Shown here in pieces: positions 9,108 to 18,110 of a stretch of 64,000 bases of DNA; the first letter of the stretch is position 1, and the number at the start of each line of letters is the position of its first letter. The notes beneath the pieces were generated by a model. It worked only from the letters and a program-made list of their open reading frames with translations, did no database searches and was not told the origin of the DNA. Both the position numbers and the translations under genes were made by a program. Where the stretch lies: positions 276,314-340,313 of the forward strand of contig NZ_RPOI01000004.1 in NCBI RefSeq assembly GCF_003818115.1. Direction: 5' to 3'. This DNA comes from Citrobacter youngae (GTDB lineage Bacteria > Pseudomonadota > Gammaproteobacteria > Enterobacterales > Enterobacteriaceae).

Positions 9108-10769
9108 TTAATGTAACTGTTTGAGTAAACTGGCAAGACGGGCGTTGCCACCGGCAACAGGTGCCCACTGATAATGCACAACCGGCGTACCGCTGCTTTG
9201 CAGATCCAGTGCAAAGCTGCGTAATCCAGCGTTAATGACCTGTACGCCATCAAGGAGTGCGCTATGGGATGCCGGGATGCTACGTTCCTGGTGATGTGTC
9301 AGGTTGACGGCGAGTAAAACTGCCTCTTCCAGCGTTTCCACCACCGCTATCCCAGCCTCGCGAAGTATCTCCGCCTGCCCACAGCGCCCCTGCGGATCGG
9401 CATCGGTTCCGGTCAAAGTGGCAATCACCACCAGCGGGGCGGCACGTTTGGCTCGCACCTGCTCTACCGCCTCAACAACCGCTCCAGCTGGGTCAGCACA
9501 GGCGCCATAGCCCAGCACCACATCCAGAAGCAGTACGCCCACATCCGGCAACGCGGCCAGTTTTTCGATCTCAATGCTGCGAGTCGTCGGGTCAATCATC
9601 GGATGCGGTCTGCCCAGGGTGTAGCTGTCGTCCCCCAGGTCGACAATGCGATGGCCACCGCCTTCCAGCATCACTCCCTGGTCATGGCTTTCGCTAACGG
9701 GTACTCCCAGCCCGGCAGAGAGCAACATAGCGGCTTCAGCTGCCAACGTGCCGCCGGCGTACAGACCGTAAATACCTTTACCGGCCACTTCCGGTTGAAC
9801 CTGTCTCTGCAGTGCCACACGCATCAGCAATACCGCCAGTTGTGCAGCATCAGAAAGTGAATTCGCCAGCCAGACGTTACCTTCGCGACGCTGCTCCGGC
9901 TTGCTTCCCAGAAACAGCGCGACAACCGGTTTACCCACGTTTTGCATCGCGGCAATAATGCAGGTTCGCACCTGCGGTGACGGTGGTTTAGAGACAAACG
10001 CAATCACCCGCGTGGCATCATCCGTAGCCAGCATTTCCAGTGCGGTCAATGCGCTGATGCCGCCAACATCAGCACTCAGGTCGCGACCCCCCAGACCGAT
10101 AGCGTGGCTCACACCCTGCTGGTGTAGTGCAATCTGCGAAGTAATTTCCTGAATCCCGGTGCCTGACGCGCCAATCACGCCAATCCCGCCTTCAGGGAGT
10201 ACGTTGGCGAAAGCTAATGGACTTCCGGCTATCATCGCGGTTCCGCAGTCTGGTCCCATGACGAGAAGCCCGCGCTCGCGCGCCAACGTTTTCAGCTCAA
10301 CTTCTTGCTCCAGCGGCACGTTATCGGAAAAGAGCATCACGTTTTTGTTCGCCAACAGTCCCTCTTTAGCAACGGACGCGGCATATTCCCCAGCGACCGA
10401 TATCAGCAACAGATTAGCCTGAGGCAATTTCTGGCACGCACTTTCGAAGCGACGTGCTTTAACCAGTTGATGCGAACTCCCTGACGCATTGGTAATCGCG
10501 TTCAGCTCTTTTTCCAGTTGCTCACGGATCAAATCCAGTATCCCGGGCTCTTCGCCTTCGGTTCGGACTGCGACACAAATATCGTTTGGCGTGGCGTCAG
10601 CAAAGTCGTCGTGCCAGAATCCGGTGGAATCCAGCATTGATTTATTGGCTGGCGTTCCCATCATGACTGAAACCTGATCGACTTCCGGGCGTTCACTGAG
10701 TTTTCGGGAAATGATCATCAGGCTGACGGAATCCTGAAAACTTCCCTTTTTAATAAAGGCGTAAATCAT
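9108..10769 (-). CDS. fdrA: FdrA/AllF-family acyl-CoA synthetase-like carbamoyltransferase subunit
   Basis: 553-residue protein nearly collinear with E. coli FdrA (555). The architecture resembles the succinyl-CoA synthetase alpha subunit: a CoA-binding-like Rossmann region (NVMLFSDNVPLEQEVEL, MGPDCGTAMIAG, IGVIGASGTGIQEITSQIA) followed by ligase-like halves (DLGDDSYTLGRPHPMIDP, LLLDVVLGYGACADPAG). In E. coli it has been reported as one of three subunits of oxamic transcarbamylase. The C-terminus VVHYQWAPVAGGNARLASLL is characteristic. The start ATG lies 13 bp after the MFS transporter stop, so transporter and enzyme are probably co-transcribed. Confidence 0.88.
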   Translation of the reverse strand: MIYAFIKKGSFQDSVSLMIISRKLSERPEVDQVSVMMGTPANKSMLDSTGFWHDDFADATPNDICVAVRTEGEEPGILDLIREQLEKELNAITNASGSSHQLVKARRFESACQKLPQANLLLISVAGEYAASVAKEGLLANKNVMLFSDNVPLEQEVELKTLARERGLLVMGPDCGTAMIAGSPLAFANVLPEGGIGVIGASGTGIQEITSQIALHQQGVSHAIGLGGRDLSADVGGISALTALEMLATDDATRVIAFVSKPPSPQVRTCIIAAMQNVGKPVVALFLGSKPEQRREGNVWLANSLSDAAQLAVLLMRVALQRQVQPEVAGKGIYGLYAGGTLAAEAAMLLSAGLGVPVSESHDQGVMLEGGGHRIVDLGDDSYTLGRPHPMIDPTTRSIEIEKLAALPDVGVLLLDVVLGYGACADPAGAVVEAVEQVRAKRAAPLVVIATLTGTDADPQGRCGQAEILREAGIAVVETLEEAVLLAVNLTHHQERSIPASHSALLDGVQVINAGLRSFALDLQSSGTPVVHYQWAPVAGGNARLASLLKQLH

Positions 10770-10782
10770 TACCGCTACCTCT

Positions 10783-12006
10783 TTATGTGCGTTTTTCTTT
10801 TAAAAACAGCATTGCAACTAAACCGATAGCCAGCAGAGTGGCTGAAACATAGAAGCTGGAAGCCAGGCTTCCGGTCATATCACGTGCCGCGCCGGCAATA
10901 ATGGGGGCAAGAATAGATGAGCTCATGCCGATGAAATTAAATAAACCAAATGCGGTGCTGTAGTTATTTTCATCCACGCTGTCGGCAACCAGCGCAACCA
11001 GTACTGGATCCAGCGCCAGTTTACCCACCAGACCATAGACACACAGCGCAATGATTACCCCTGTCATATTCGGCATCCAAATAATTGACAGCATGCTGAT
11101 AATCGCTACCGGCACCAGAAACATAATTAATGGTTTTCGCTTGCCTAATTTGTCAGAAAGGCTGGAGAATAACAGCGCGCCAGGAATTGAAATCCAGGCC
11201 ACCAGCGAAGAGATAAACCCGGTTTCGCTACCGGCAATACCACGTTCATTTTGCAAATAATAGGGAAGCCAGGTCAGGATTACGAAGAAACCGAACAGGC
11301 TACAGAACACCATTATATAAGTAATAATTAAGTTACGATTTTTTAGCAGGTCGCTGAACTTACCTTTTTTCACCGGCGCACCATCGACATCAGCGGTGCG
11401 TTTCTTCTCTTTTACGAACAGCCATATAGCCACCCCGACCAACACCGAGGGAACCGCCATCGCATAAAATGGCATGCGCCACGAATGTCCTTGATCGTAT
11501 ACCAGCCAGCTTGAGGTCATCAAACCCAGCGCAATACCAAAGGCCATACCACTGTTGATGATCGCACTACCAAGAGAACGATATTTCTTCGGGATCTGCT
11601 CGGAAGAGAGACCGTATTGCGGACCGTAGTAGGTTCCTTCACCAGCCCCCGTTACCACGCGGGCAAATAGCAACGTATACCAGCTTTTCGCCCAACCAGT
11701 AACCGCGGTGAAAACACCAAATAGAATAAATCCTGGAACCAGTACTTTTTTCTTACCAATTTTGTCGCCCAGAATTCCGGCTGGAACCTGAAGCAAAGCA
11801 TAAGAAAAATAGAACACGGAATTAAGAATACCTAACTGTGTGCCGCTTAAACCAAATTCCTTTTCTAATTCGCCCATCACCGGATTGAGCACCGTACGGT
11901 CGGCGTACATAAAAATCCATCCGAGCCAGAACAGGAAAACGGTGACCCACCAGGCCGGTATTCCCTTTTTCTTTGTGGCCTCAGCCACTTCATATGAACC
12001 AGACAT
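10783..12006 (-). CDS. MFS transporter, anion:cation symporter-like
   Basis: 407 residues with about 12 hydrophobic segments. MFS motif A occurs in both halves: GILGDKIGKKK and SLSDKLGKRK. The N-terminal pattern WLGWIFMYADRTVLNPVMGEL is that of the ACS group, which carries organic anions such as hexuronates, glucarate and allantoate. The ATG at 12006 follows GGGAG at normal spacing. The open frame to 12057 lacks such a site. As first gene of the operon with FdrA, YlbE and YlbF homologues, it most likely imports the carbamoyl-bearing substrate or exports the product. The substrate is inferred, not shown. Confidence 0.85.
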   Translation of the reverse strand: MSGSYEVAEATKKKGIPAWWVTVFLFWLGWIFMYADRTVLNPVMGELEKEFGLSGTQLGILNSVFYFSYALLQVPAGILGDKIGKKKVLVPGFILFGVFTAVTGWAKSWYTLLFARVVTGAGEGTYYGPQYGLSSEQIPKKYRSLGSAIINSGMAFGIALGLMTSSWLVYDQGHSWRMPFYAMAVPSVLVGVAIWLFVKEKKRTADVDGAPVKKGKFSDLLKNRNLIITYIMVFCSLFGFFVILTWLPYYLQNERGIAGSETGFISSLVAWISIPGALLFSSLSDKLGKRKPLIMFLVPVAIISMLSIIWMPNMTGVIIALCVYGLVGKLALDPVLVALVADSVDENNYSTAFGLFNFIGMSSSILAPIIAGAARDMTGSLASSFYVSATLLAIGLVAMLFLKEKRT

Positions 12007-12344
12007 AAGCAATCTCCCGGTAATAATTACCGCTGAATACCTCATGTTACCTGACACGATACGTGAGGTTTGATGTTTTAACTGCGCCTACCTTATCGGG
12101 GTAAAAATTTATTTCATTTGAACAAAGTCACACAAAATCCATTGTTATAAATTCCTGGGAACTGACCACAGCATTATTAAAAAAAGTCTAATAATCATTT
12201 TTAAAACAATTTAAATAAAGAGACTGAAATCATCATTAATTATCGAGTTATTTTTGTAGATATTTTACTTGTCGCTCCCATCACATAATAAAGGTAATAA
12301 AACGTTATTTTGACCGCGAGATAATTTGCATAATGAGGTCATCA
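12007..12344. promoter_or_regulatory. Divergent regulatory region, MFS operon / carbamate kinase
   Basis: 338 bp of AT-rich DNA between the divergent transporter operon and the carbamate kinase gene. At 12117-12132 stands TTTGA-N6-TCACA, nine of ten bases of the CRP core consensus, nearer the transporter side. I see several AT-rich palindromic patches around 12180-12250 that could bind the LysR regulator (T-N11-A type) but cannot assign one. No small ORF or RNA gene is supported. Confidence 0.5.
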
Positions 12345-13250
12345 ATGAAAAAGAGAATTGTCATTGCTCTTGGCGGTAATGCGTTATTACAGCGCGGAGA
12401 AATTTTGAGCGCAGAAAACCAGCGGCGGAGCATTCAGGTATTTGCTGAGATGGCAGCCGAATTAGCCCGTGACTATCAGTTGGTCATTGTTCATGGCAAC
12501 GGCCCTCAGGTTGGCCTGCTGGCGCTACAGAATGCAGCATACAAAGAATCCCCGGTCTGGCCGCTGGATATTCTGGTCGCGGAAAGCCAGGGAATGATCG
12601 GTTTCGCTATTACTCAGGAACTGGCGTCATCCGCGGGTAACTCTCCCGTCACAACGCTGATGACCCGGGTTGAGGTGGATCCGCAGGACGAAGCCTTCTC
12701 AGCTCCCGGTAAGTATATTGGCCCCGTGTATCAACCGGATCAACAGGCAGAGCTGGAAGCACGCTATGGTTGGCAGATGAAAACCGATGGGCAATATATT
12801 CGCCGCGTGGTTCCCTCACCGACTCCGCTGAAAATTCTCGATAGCGACGCCATCCGTACGCTGATGGATGCGGGACATACTGTGGTTTGCTGTGGCGGCG
12901 GCGGCATTCCGGTTATTGCACAGGGTGATGGTCACCAGGGTACCGAGGCCGTCATTGATAAGGATTTGACTGCTGCCGTTCTGGCACAATCCATCAACGC
13001 TGACCATCTGCTGATTCTGACAGACGCCGATGCCGTGTATGAAAACTGGGGAACACCGCAGGCGCGTGCGTTACGACATGCTACCGTTGAGGAACTTTCA
13101 CCATTTGCCGCGCCTGATGGCGCGATGGGGCCTAAAGCGGCGGCGGTGATGCAGTTTGTCAAACAGACAGGAAACGCGGCATTTATCGGCGCCCTGAAAG
13201 ATGCCCCGCAGATTCTGGCTGGAGAAAAAGGCACCTGCGTGACAAAGTAA
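12345..13250 (+). CDS. ybcF: Carbamate kinase, YbcF-like
   Basis: Amino-acid-kinase-fold enzyme of 301 residues that makes ATP from carbamoyl phosphate and ADP. Diagnostic motifs: IALGGNALLQRGE at the N-terminus (nucleotide/phosphate loop), VHGNGPQVGLLALQN, VVCCGGGGIPV, ILTDADAVYENWGTP and GAMGPKAAAVMQF. LLQRGE and the overall length resemble the allantoin-cluster kinase YbcF (AllK) more than arginine-pathway ArcC. The ATG at 12345 has GAGG seven bases upstream. The ATG at 12333 lacks a site and is rejected. Divergent from the carbamoyltransferase operon, it would harvest that operon's product as ATP. Confidence 0.9.
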   Translation: MKKRIVIALGGNALLQRGEILSAENQRRSIQVFAEMAAELARDYQLVIVHGNGPQVGLLALQNAAYKESPVWPLDILVAESQGMIGFAITQELASSAGNSPVTTLMTRVEVDPQDEAFSAPGKYIGPVYQPDQQAELEARYGWQMKTDGQYIRRVVPSPTPLKILDSDAIRTLMDAGHTVVCCGGGGIPVIAQGDGHQGTEAVIDKDLTAAVLAQSINADHLLILTDADAVYENWGTPQARALRHATVEELSPFAAPDGAMGPKAAAVMQFVKQTGNAAFIGALKDAPQILAGEKGTCVTK

Positions 13251-13258
13251 ACCGAGAT

Positions 13259-13286
13259 GAAAAAAAGGCTTCCCGGAGGAAGCCTT
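13259..13286 (-). terminator. Intrinsic terminator of fbaA
   Basis: A perfect 9-bp stem, AAGGCTTCC (13265-13273) and GGAAGCCTT (13278-13286), with loop CGGA. On the minus strand it is followed by a run of Ts (A-run from 13260). It lies between the convergent carbamate kinase and fbaA genes. The T-run orientation favours fbaA, though the stem could also slow transcription from the other side. Confidence 0.85.
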
Positions 13287-13307
13287 GTTTGTCGTTAGCA
13301 GACTGAA

Positions 13308-14387
13308 TTACAGAACGTCAACCGCGTTCAGTTCTTTGAAAGCCTGTTCCAGACGGGTGATCATGGTTGCCTGACCAGCACGCAGCCATACGCGCGGATC
13401 GTAGTATTTCTTGTTCGGCTGATCTTCGCCTTTCGGGTTACCCAACTGGCCCTGCAGGTAAGCTTCGTTTGCTTTGTAGTAGTTCAGAACGCCTTCCCAG
13501 GTAGCCCATTGGGTATCGGTGTCGATGTTCATTTTCACTACGCCGTAGCTTACGGAGTCTTTGATTTCCTGAGCAGTAGAACCGGAACCGCCGTGGAAGA
13601 CGAAGTTCAGGCTGTTGTGCGGCAGGTTATGTTTCTTAGAAACATAGTCCTGAGAGTCGCGCAGGATGGTCGGGGTCAGAACCACGTTACCCGGCTTGTA
13701 AACGCCGTGTACGTTACCGAAGGAAGCTGCGATGGTGAAACGCGGGCTGATTTTGCTCAGCTCGGTGTACGCGTAATCAACGTCTTCCGGCTGGGTGTAC
13801 AGTGCAGAAGCGTCCATGTGGCTGTTGTCCACGCCGTCTTCTTCGCCACCGGTGCAACCCAGTTCGATTTCCAGAGTCATGCCCATTTTGGACATGCGCG
13901 CCAGATATTTGGAGCAGATTTCGATGTTCTCTTCCAGAGACTCTTCAGACAGGTCGATCATGTGAGAAGAGAACAGCGGTTTGCCGGTTGCTGCGAAGTG
14001 TTTTTCACCCGCGTCCAGCAGACCGTCGATCCACGGCAGCAGTTTCTTCGCGCAGTGGTCAGTGTGCAGGATAACCGGAACACCGTAGTGTTCAGCCATC
14101 TGGTGAACGTGATGTGCGCCAGAGATAGCACCCAGGATTGCAGCGCCCTGAGGAACGTCGGACTTCACGCCTTTACCCGCGATGAAAGAAGCACCACCGT
14201 TGGAGAACTGTACGATTACCGGCGCTTTAACTTTTGCAGCGGTTTCCAGTACGGCATTGATGGAGTCGGTACCAACGCAGTTAACAGCTGGCAGAGCAAA
14301 GTTGTTTTCTTTAGCTACCTGGAAAACTTTCTGTACGTCATCACCAGTGATTACGCCTGGTTTTACGAAATCAAAAATTTTAGACAT
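13308..14387 (-). CDS. fbaA: Class II fructose-bisphosphate aldolase FbaA
   Basis: Zinc-dependent glycolytic aldolase, 359 residues as in E. coli. It splits fructose 1,6-bisphosphate into dihydroxyacetone phosphate and glyceraldehyde 3-phosphate. Zinc-ligand and catalytic regions are visible: VILHTDHCAKKLLPW, LEIELGCTGGEEDGVDN, SFGNVHGVYKPGNV and NFVFHGGSGSTAQEIK. It is the last gene of the epd-pgk-fbaA set. The 88-bp gap to pgk contains GC-rich hairpin sequence consistent with RNA processing between the two messages, as described for E. coli. Codon choice is typical of very highly expressed genes. Confidence 0.98.
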   Translation of the reverse strand: MSKIFDFVKPGVITGDDVQKVFQVAKENNFALPAVNCVGTDSINAVLETAAKVKAPVIVQFSNGGASFIAGKGVKSDVPQGAAILGAISGAHHVHQMAEHYGVPVILHTDHCAKKLLPWIDGLLDAGEKHFAATGKPLFSSHMIDLSEESLEENIEICSKYLARMSKMGMTLEIELGCTGGEEDGVDNSHMDASALYTQPEDVDYAYTELSKISPRFTIAASFGNVHGVYKPGNVVLTPTILRDSQDYVSKKHNLPHNSLNFVFHGGSGSTAQEIKDSVSYGVVKMNIDTDTQWATWEGVLNYYKANEAYLQGQLGNPKGEDQPNKKYYDPRVWLRAGQATMITRLEQAFKELNAVDVL

Positions 14388-14475
14388 GTTGCGAGTCCTG
14401 TATCTTCGGCCTTGGAAAGGGCGCGCGCTCTAAAGCGCGCTAATAATTGGGCAGGTTTCCCTGCCCATTAAATTC

Positions 14476-15639
14476 TTACTTTTTAGCACGCTCTTCGAGC
14501 ATGGCTACTGCTGGCAGTACTTTGCCTTCCACGAATTCGAGGAACGCGCCGCCGCCAGTAGAGATGTAGGAGATTTTGTCAGCAATGCCGAACAGGTCGA
14601 TTGCTGCCAGGGTGTCACCGCCGCCTGCGATAGAGAATGCTTCGCTGTCTGCGATGGCATTAGCAACGATTTCAGTACCTTTGCGGAAGTTCGGGAATTC
14701 GAACACGCCAACCGGGCCGTTCCACAGAATGGTTTTCGCATTCTTCAGGATGTCAGCCAGCTGCTGTGCAGAAGCGTCGCCGATATCCAGGATCTGCTCG
14801 TCTTCTTTCACATCGCTTACGGACTTCAGAGTAGCCGGTGCGGTTTCAGAGAATTCAGTTGCAACGCGAACGTCGGTTGGGACCGGGATGTCGCAAGTGG
14901 TCAGCAGACGCTTAGCTTCGTCAACGAGATCTGCTTCGTACAGGGATTTACCCACGTTGTGACCTTGAGCAGCAACGAAGGTGTTCGCGATACCACCGCC
15001 AACGATCAGTTGGTCAGCAATTTTTGACAGAGAATCAAGAACGGTCAGTTTGGTAGAAACTTTAGAACCACCAACGATAGCAACCATCGGACGAGCAGGT
15101 TCTTTCAGTGCTTTACCCAGTGCATCCAGCTCGGCAGCGAGCAGCGGACCTGCACAAGCGACATCGGCGAATTTACCGATACCATGAGTAGACGCCTGCG
15201 CACGGTGAGCAGTACCGAAAGCATCCATAACGAATACGTCGCACAGAGCAGCATATTTTTTGGACAGTGCTTCGTCGTCTTTCTTCTCGCCTTTGTTAAA
15301 GCGAACGTTTTCCAGAACAACCAGTTCACCGGCAGCGACTTCAACGCCGTCCAGGTAATCTTTTACCAGGCGAACCGGAGCAGACAGTTTGTCTTTCAGG
15401 TAGTTAACAACCGGCAGCAGAGAGAATTCTTCGTTGTACTCGCCTTCGGTAGGACGACCCAGGTGGGAAGTTACCATCACTTTAGCACCCTGTTTCAGGG
15501 CCAGTTCGATGGTCGGCAGGGAAGCACGGATACGCGCATCGCTGGTTACTTTCCCTTCTTTAACTGGTACGTTCAGGTCCGCACGGATAAAAACGCGTTT
15601 ACCAGCCAGATCCAGATCGGTCATCTTAATTACAGACAT
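14476..15639 (-). CDS. pgk: Phosphoglycerate kinase Pgk
   Basis: Monomeric glycolytic enzyme, 387 residues as in E. coli, making ATP from 1,3-bisphosphoglycerate. The N-terminal substrate-domain motif [16 protein letters not shown], the hinge segment [15 protein letters not shown] and the nucleotide-domain end [19 protein letters not shown] are intact. It lies between epd and fbaA, 39 bp after epd, and should be transcribed both from the epd promoter and from a promoter within epd. Nothing anomalous is seen. Confidence 0.98.
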   Translation of the reverse strand: MSVIKMTDLDLAGKRVFIRADLNVPVKEGKVTSDARIRASLPTIELALKQGAKVMVTSHLGRPTEGEYNEEFSLLPVVNYLKDKLSAPVRLVKDYLDGVEVAAGELVVLENVRFNKGEKKDDEALSKKYAALCDVFVMDAFGTAHRAQASTHGIGKFADVACAGPLLAAELDALGKALKEPARPMVAIVGGSKVSTKLTVLDSLSKIADQLIVGGGIANTFVAAQGHNVGKSLYEADLVDEAKRLLTTCDIPVPTDVRVATEFSETAPATLKSVSDVKEDEQILDIGDASAQQLADILKNAKTILWNGPVGVFEFPNFRKGTEIVANAIADSEAFSIAGGGDTLAAIDLFGIADKISYISTGGGAFLEFVEGKVLPAVAMLEERAKK

Positions 15640-15678
15640 GGTGAATCCTCTCGTTGATTCATAAAGTTTTGTCGACGC

Positions 15679-16707
15679 TCAAGCGTCGAGCCTGAAACCA
15701 ATAGCAGCCATCGCTAACGTCGTGTCGAGCATACGGTTAGCAAAGCCCCATTCATTATCACACCAGACCAGCGTTTTGATCAGGTGAGCGCCACTCACGC
15801 GCGTTTGCGTACCATCAACGATGGCGCTGTGCGGGTCGTGATTAAAATCTACTGAGACCAACGGTAATTCCGTATAGTCAACTATACCATGAAATGCACC
15901 TTGTGCTGCTTTTTGCAGCAACTGGTTGACTTCACTGGCTTTTACTGGTTTTTTCACCGTCACGCTTAAGTCGATCGCCGTCACATTTATGGTCGGTACA
16001 CGCACCGCTATCGCTTCAAAACGATCGTTAAACTGCGGGAAAATTCGCGTGATGCCCGCCGCCAGTTTGGTATCAACCGGAATGATCGACTGGCTGGCCG
16101 CTCGCGTGCGGCGCAGGTCAGGATGATAAGCATCAATAACCTGCTGATCGTGCATCGCGGAGTGGATCGTGGTGACGGTACCAGACTCAATGCCGTAAGC
16201 ATCATCCAGCAATTTAATGACGGGTATTATGCAATTCGTGGTGCAGGAGGCATTGGAAACGATCCGGTGCTCAGCGCGCAGCTGATCCTGATTAACGCCA
16301 AACACAACGGTTGCGTCGATGTCGTGACTACCAGGATGTGAAAAGAGCACTTTCTTTGCGCCGGCGGCAATATGCGCCTCGCCGTGTTCGCGGCTGCCGA
16401 AGACCCCCGTACAATCCAGCACAACGTCGACACCCAGTTCGCGCCACGGAAGCGCATCGAGCGTTCGCTCATGCAGAATGCGGATCGCGTCATCGCCAAC
16501 GATGAGCTGGTCTCGTTCCTGACGAACATCCCAGGCAAAACGCCCATGGCTGGTGTCATATTTCAACAAATGCGCCATGCCTGCAGCATCCGCCAGTTCG
16601 TTGATTGCCACCACGGTGATTTCCGCCCGACGCCCGGATTCATACAAAGCACGAACCACGTTGCGTCCGATGCGACCGAAACCATTAATCGCTACGCGTA
16701 CGGTCAT
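15679..16707 (-). CDS. epd: D-erythrose-4-phosphate dehydrogenase Epd
   Basis: GAPDH-superfamily enzyme, 342 residues (E. coli 339), oxidising erythrose 4-phosphate to 4-phosphoerythronate for pyridoxal-phosphate synthesis. The NAD-binding start [19 protein letters not shown] and the active-site [15 protein letters not shown] with catalytic Cys are intact. [17 protein letters not shown] closes the catalytic domain. Three extra residues at the C-terminus (LDA) are the only difference in length. It heads the operon with pgk and fbaA and lies next to a Cra-type operator, linking it to carbon-flux control. Confidence 0.97.
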   Translation of the reverse strand: MTVRVAINGFGRIGRNVVRALYESGRRAEITVVAINELADAAGMAHLLKYDTSHGRFAWDVRQERDQLIVGDDAIRILHERTLDALPWRELGVDVVLDCTGVFGSREHGEAHIAAGAKKVLFSHPGSHDIDATVVFGVNQDQLRAEHRIVSNASCTTNCIIPVIKLLDDAYGIESGTVTTIHSAMHDQQVIDAYHPDLRRTRAASQSIIPVDTKLAAGITRIFPQFNDRFEAIAVRVPTINVTAIDLSVTVKKPVKASEVNQLLQKAAQGAFHGIVDYTELPLVSVDFNHDPHSAIVDGTQTRVSGAHLIKTLVWCDNEWGFANRMLDTTLAMAAIGFRLDA

Positions 16708-17081
16708 AGGTCTCCTGCAAGGATTTCTCAGAAACGATGTGGCAGACAGAGTAATGCAGCAAATCGCTCAGGGAAACCTTACCTGTCGCAAACTGCGACT
16801 AATTGGTTAATTGTCGAACATTTAATCGACTGAAACGCTTCAGCTAGAATAAGCGAAACGCGGAATAAAAGGAATGATTGTCCAGCAACAGAACACAGTT
16901 ATCTGACTTACGTCACATTTTAACGTCCTTCAACGCGACTTTTATTCCATATTCCAGAATTACGAATAACCGTAGCAAGATTATTTCGTTGCCATGTCAC
17001 AAATCCTGATTTATATCAGAAAGCTCCCTAACCCGCGTCTATATTATCAGCGCAACGTCCGAGTCTCGGAGTCCCTCAACT
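16708..17081. promoter_or_regulatory. Divergent promoter region epd / PPC-ECF operon, with Cra operator
   Basis: 374 bp between divergent operons. At 16831-16844 the sequence TGAAACGCTTCAGC reads GCTGAAGCGTTTCA on the minus strand, an essentially perfect match to the Cra (FruR) operator, about 125 bp upstream of epd. Cra repression of glycolytic genes, including the epd-pgk-fba set, is established in E. coli. On the other side, a CCGAGTCTCGGAG hairpin-like segment at 17059-17071 precedes the PPC-protein gene and supplies its only ribosome-site candidate (GGAG). I see no recognisable riboswitch. Confidence 0.65.
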
Positions 17082-17507
17082 ATGACAACATTCTATCCCC
17101 AACCTTCTGAAGCTCGCTTTCATGCGCTGCGTTTATTACCGGGCCAGGAAGTCTTTTCAGCGCTACACGCTTTTATCCAGCAACATCAACTACAGGCAGC
17201 CTGGATAGCGGGTTGCACCGGCAGTTTGACCAACATTGCTCTGCGCTTCGCCGGACGTGAAGAAACCACATTACTTACGGGTACGTGGGAAATTATCTCT
17301 ATGAACGGCACGCTGGAACTTACCGGCGAGCATCTCCATCTGGCGGTTGCTGACCCACACGGCGCGATGCTGGGCGGACACATGATGCCGGGCTGTACCG
17401 TGCGAACCACGCTGGAGCTGGTGATTGGCGAGTTGACGTCTCTGGCATTCAGCCGTCAGCCCTGCGCCGTTTCCGGTTATGACGAACTGGTTATTTCATC
17501 CCGCTAA
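17082..17507 (+). CDS. PPC-domain (DUF296) protein
   Basis: 141 residues forming one PPC/DUF296 domain, the small trimeric fold also called PD1-like and often annotated as DNA-binding. The pattern AAWIAGCTGSLTNIALRF, then ISMNGTLELTGEHLHLAVAD and AMLGGHMMPGCTVRTTLEL, is diagnostic, with the metal-ligand-like histidines in HLHLA and GGH. It is the first gene of a tight five-gene operon with a complete ECF transporter, so it may bind or process the transported compound or sense it. No helix-turn-helix is present. Function is unknown. Confidence 0.82.
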   Translation: MTTFYPQPSEARFHALRLLPGQEVFSALHAFIQQHQLQAAWIAGCTGSLTNIALRFAGREETTLLTGTWEIISMNGTLELTGEHLHLAVADPHGAMLGGHMMPGCTVRTTLELVIGELTSLAFSRQPCAVSGYDELVISSR

Positions 17508-17531
17508 CGCTTCACTTATACGAGGTCTTTT

Positions 17532-18110
17532 ATGACGCGTCGCCAATTTTCCAGCCAGTCTCTGGTTCTTATTGTCATTGCTATCGCTATCAACATGGTC
17601 GGCGGGCAGCTTATCAGCATGTTGAAATTACCTATTTTTCTCGACTCGATTGGCACGTTGATAAGCGCAGTGCTGTTAGGCCCGGTTGTGGGGATGCTAA
17701 CCGGATTACTCACTAACCTGTTGTGGGGGTTACTGACCGATCCGATCGCCGCCGCCTTTGCGCCCGTCGCCATGGTTATTGGACTGGTCGCCGGTTGGCT
17801 GGCACGGGCAGGATGGTTTCGCACCTTACCCAAAGTCGTGGTCAGCGGCGTAATTATCACGCTTGCCGTGACCCTCGTTGCCGTGCCGATTCGCACGACT
17901 CTGTTCGGCGGTGTCACCGGCAGCGGTGCGGATCTTTTTGTCGCCTGGATGCACTCGGTCGGTCAGAACCTGGTGGAGTCCGTCGCCATTACCGTCATCG
18001 GAGCGAATCTGGTCGATAAAATCCTTACGGCAATCATCGTCTGGGTGCTGCTGCGACAGCTTCCGCTGCGCACCACGCGCCATTTCCCTACGATGTCTGC
18101 CGTGCGTTAA
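17532..18110 (+). CDS. ECF transporter substrate-binding (S) component
   Basis: 192-residue integral membrane protein with about five to six hydrophobic helices. The N-terminal portion INMVGGQLISMLKLPIFLD and the segment LLGPVVGMLTGLLTNLLWG match the general pattern of energy-coupling-factor S components, which bind a vitamin or similar micronutrient. It is followed without any gap by the T component. I cannot assign the ligand from sequence: known biotin, riboflavin, thiamine and queuosine-precursor S families each have motifs I do not recognise here. Placed immediately before its own T and A subunits, this is a dedicated (group I type) transporter. Confidence 0.8.
   Translation: MTRRQFSSQSLVLIVIAIAINMVGGQLISMLKLPIFLDSIGTLISAVLLGPVVGMLTGLLTNLLWGLLTDPIAAAFAPVAMVIGLVAGWLARAGWFRTLPKVVVSGVIITLAVTLVAVPIRTTLFGGVTGSGADLFVAWMHSVGQNLVESVAITVIGANLVDKILTAIIVWVLLRQLPLRTTRHFPTMSAVR

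Noticed and set aside
13509..14471. 320-codon plus-strand frame opposite fbaA
   Set aside because: Product of the strong codon bias in fbaA; composition is biased to Phe, Val and Arg and nothing is recognisable.
17040..17081. Possible riboswitch before the PPC/ECF operon
   Set aside because: Only a short CCGAG/CTCGG hairpin is present; none of the conserved cores of known vitamin riboswitches is seen.
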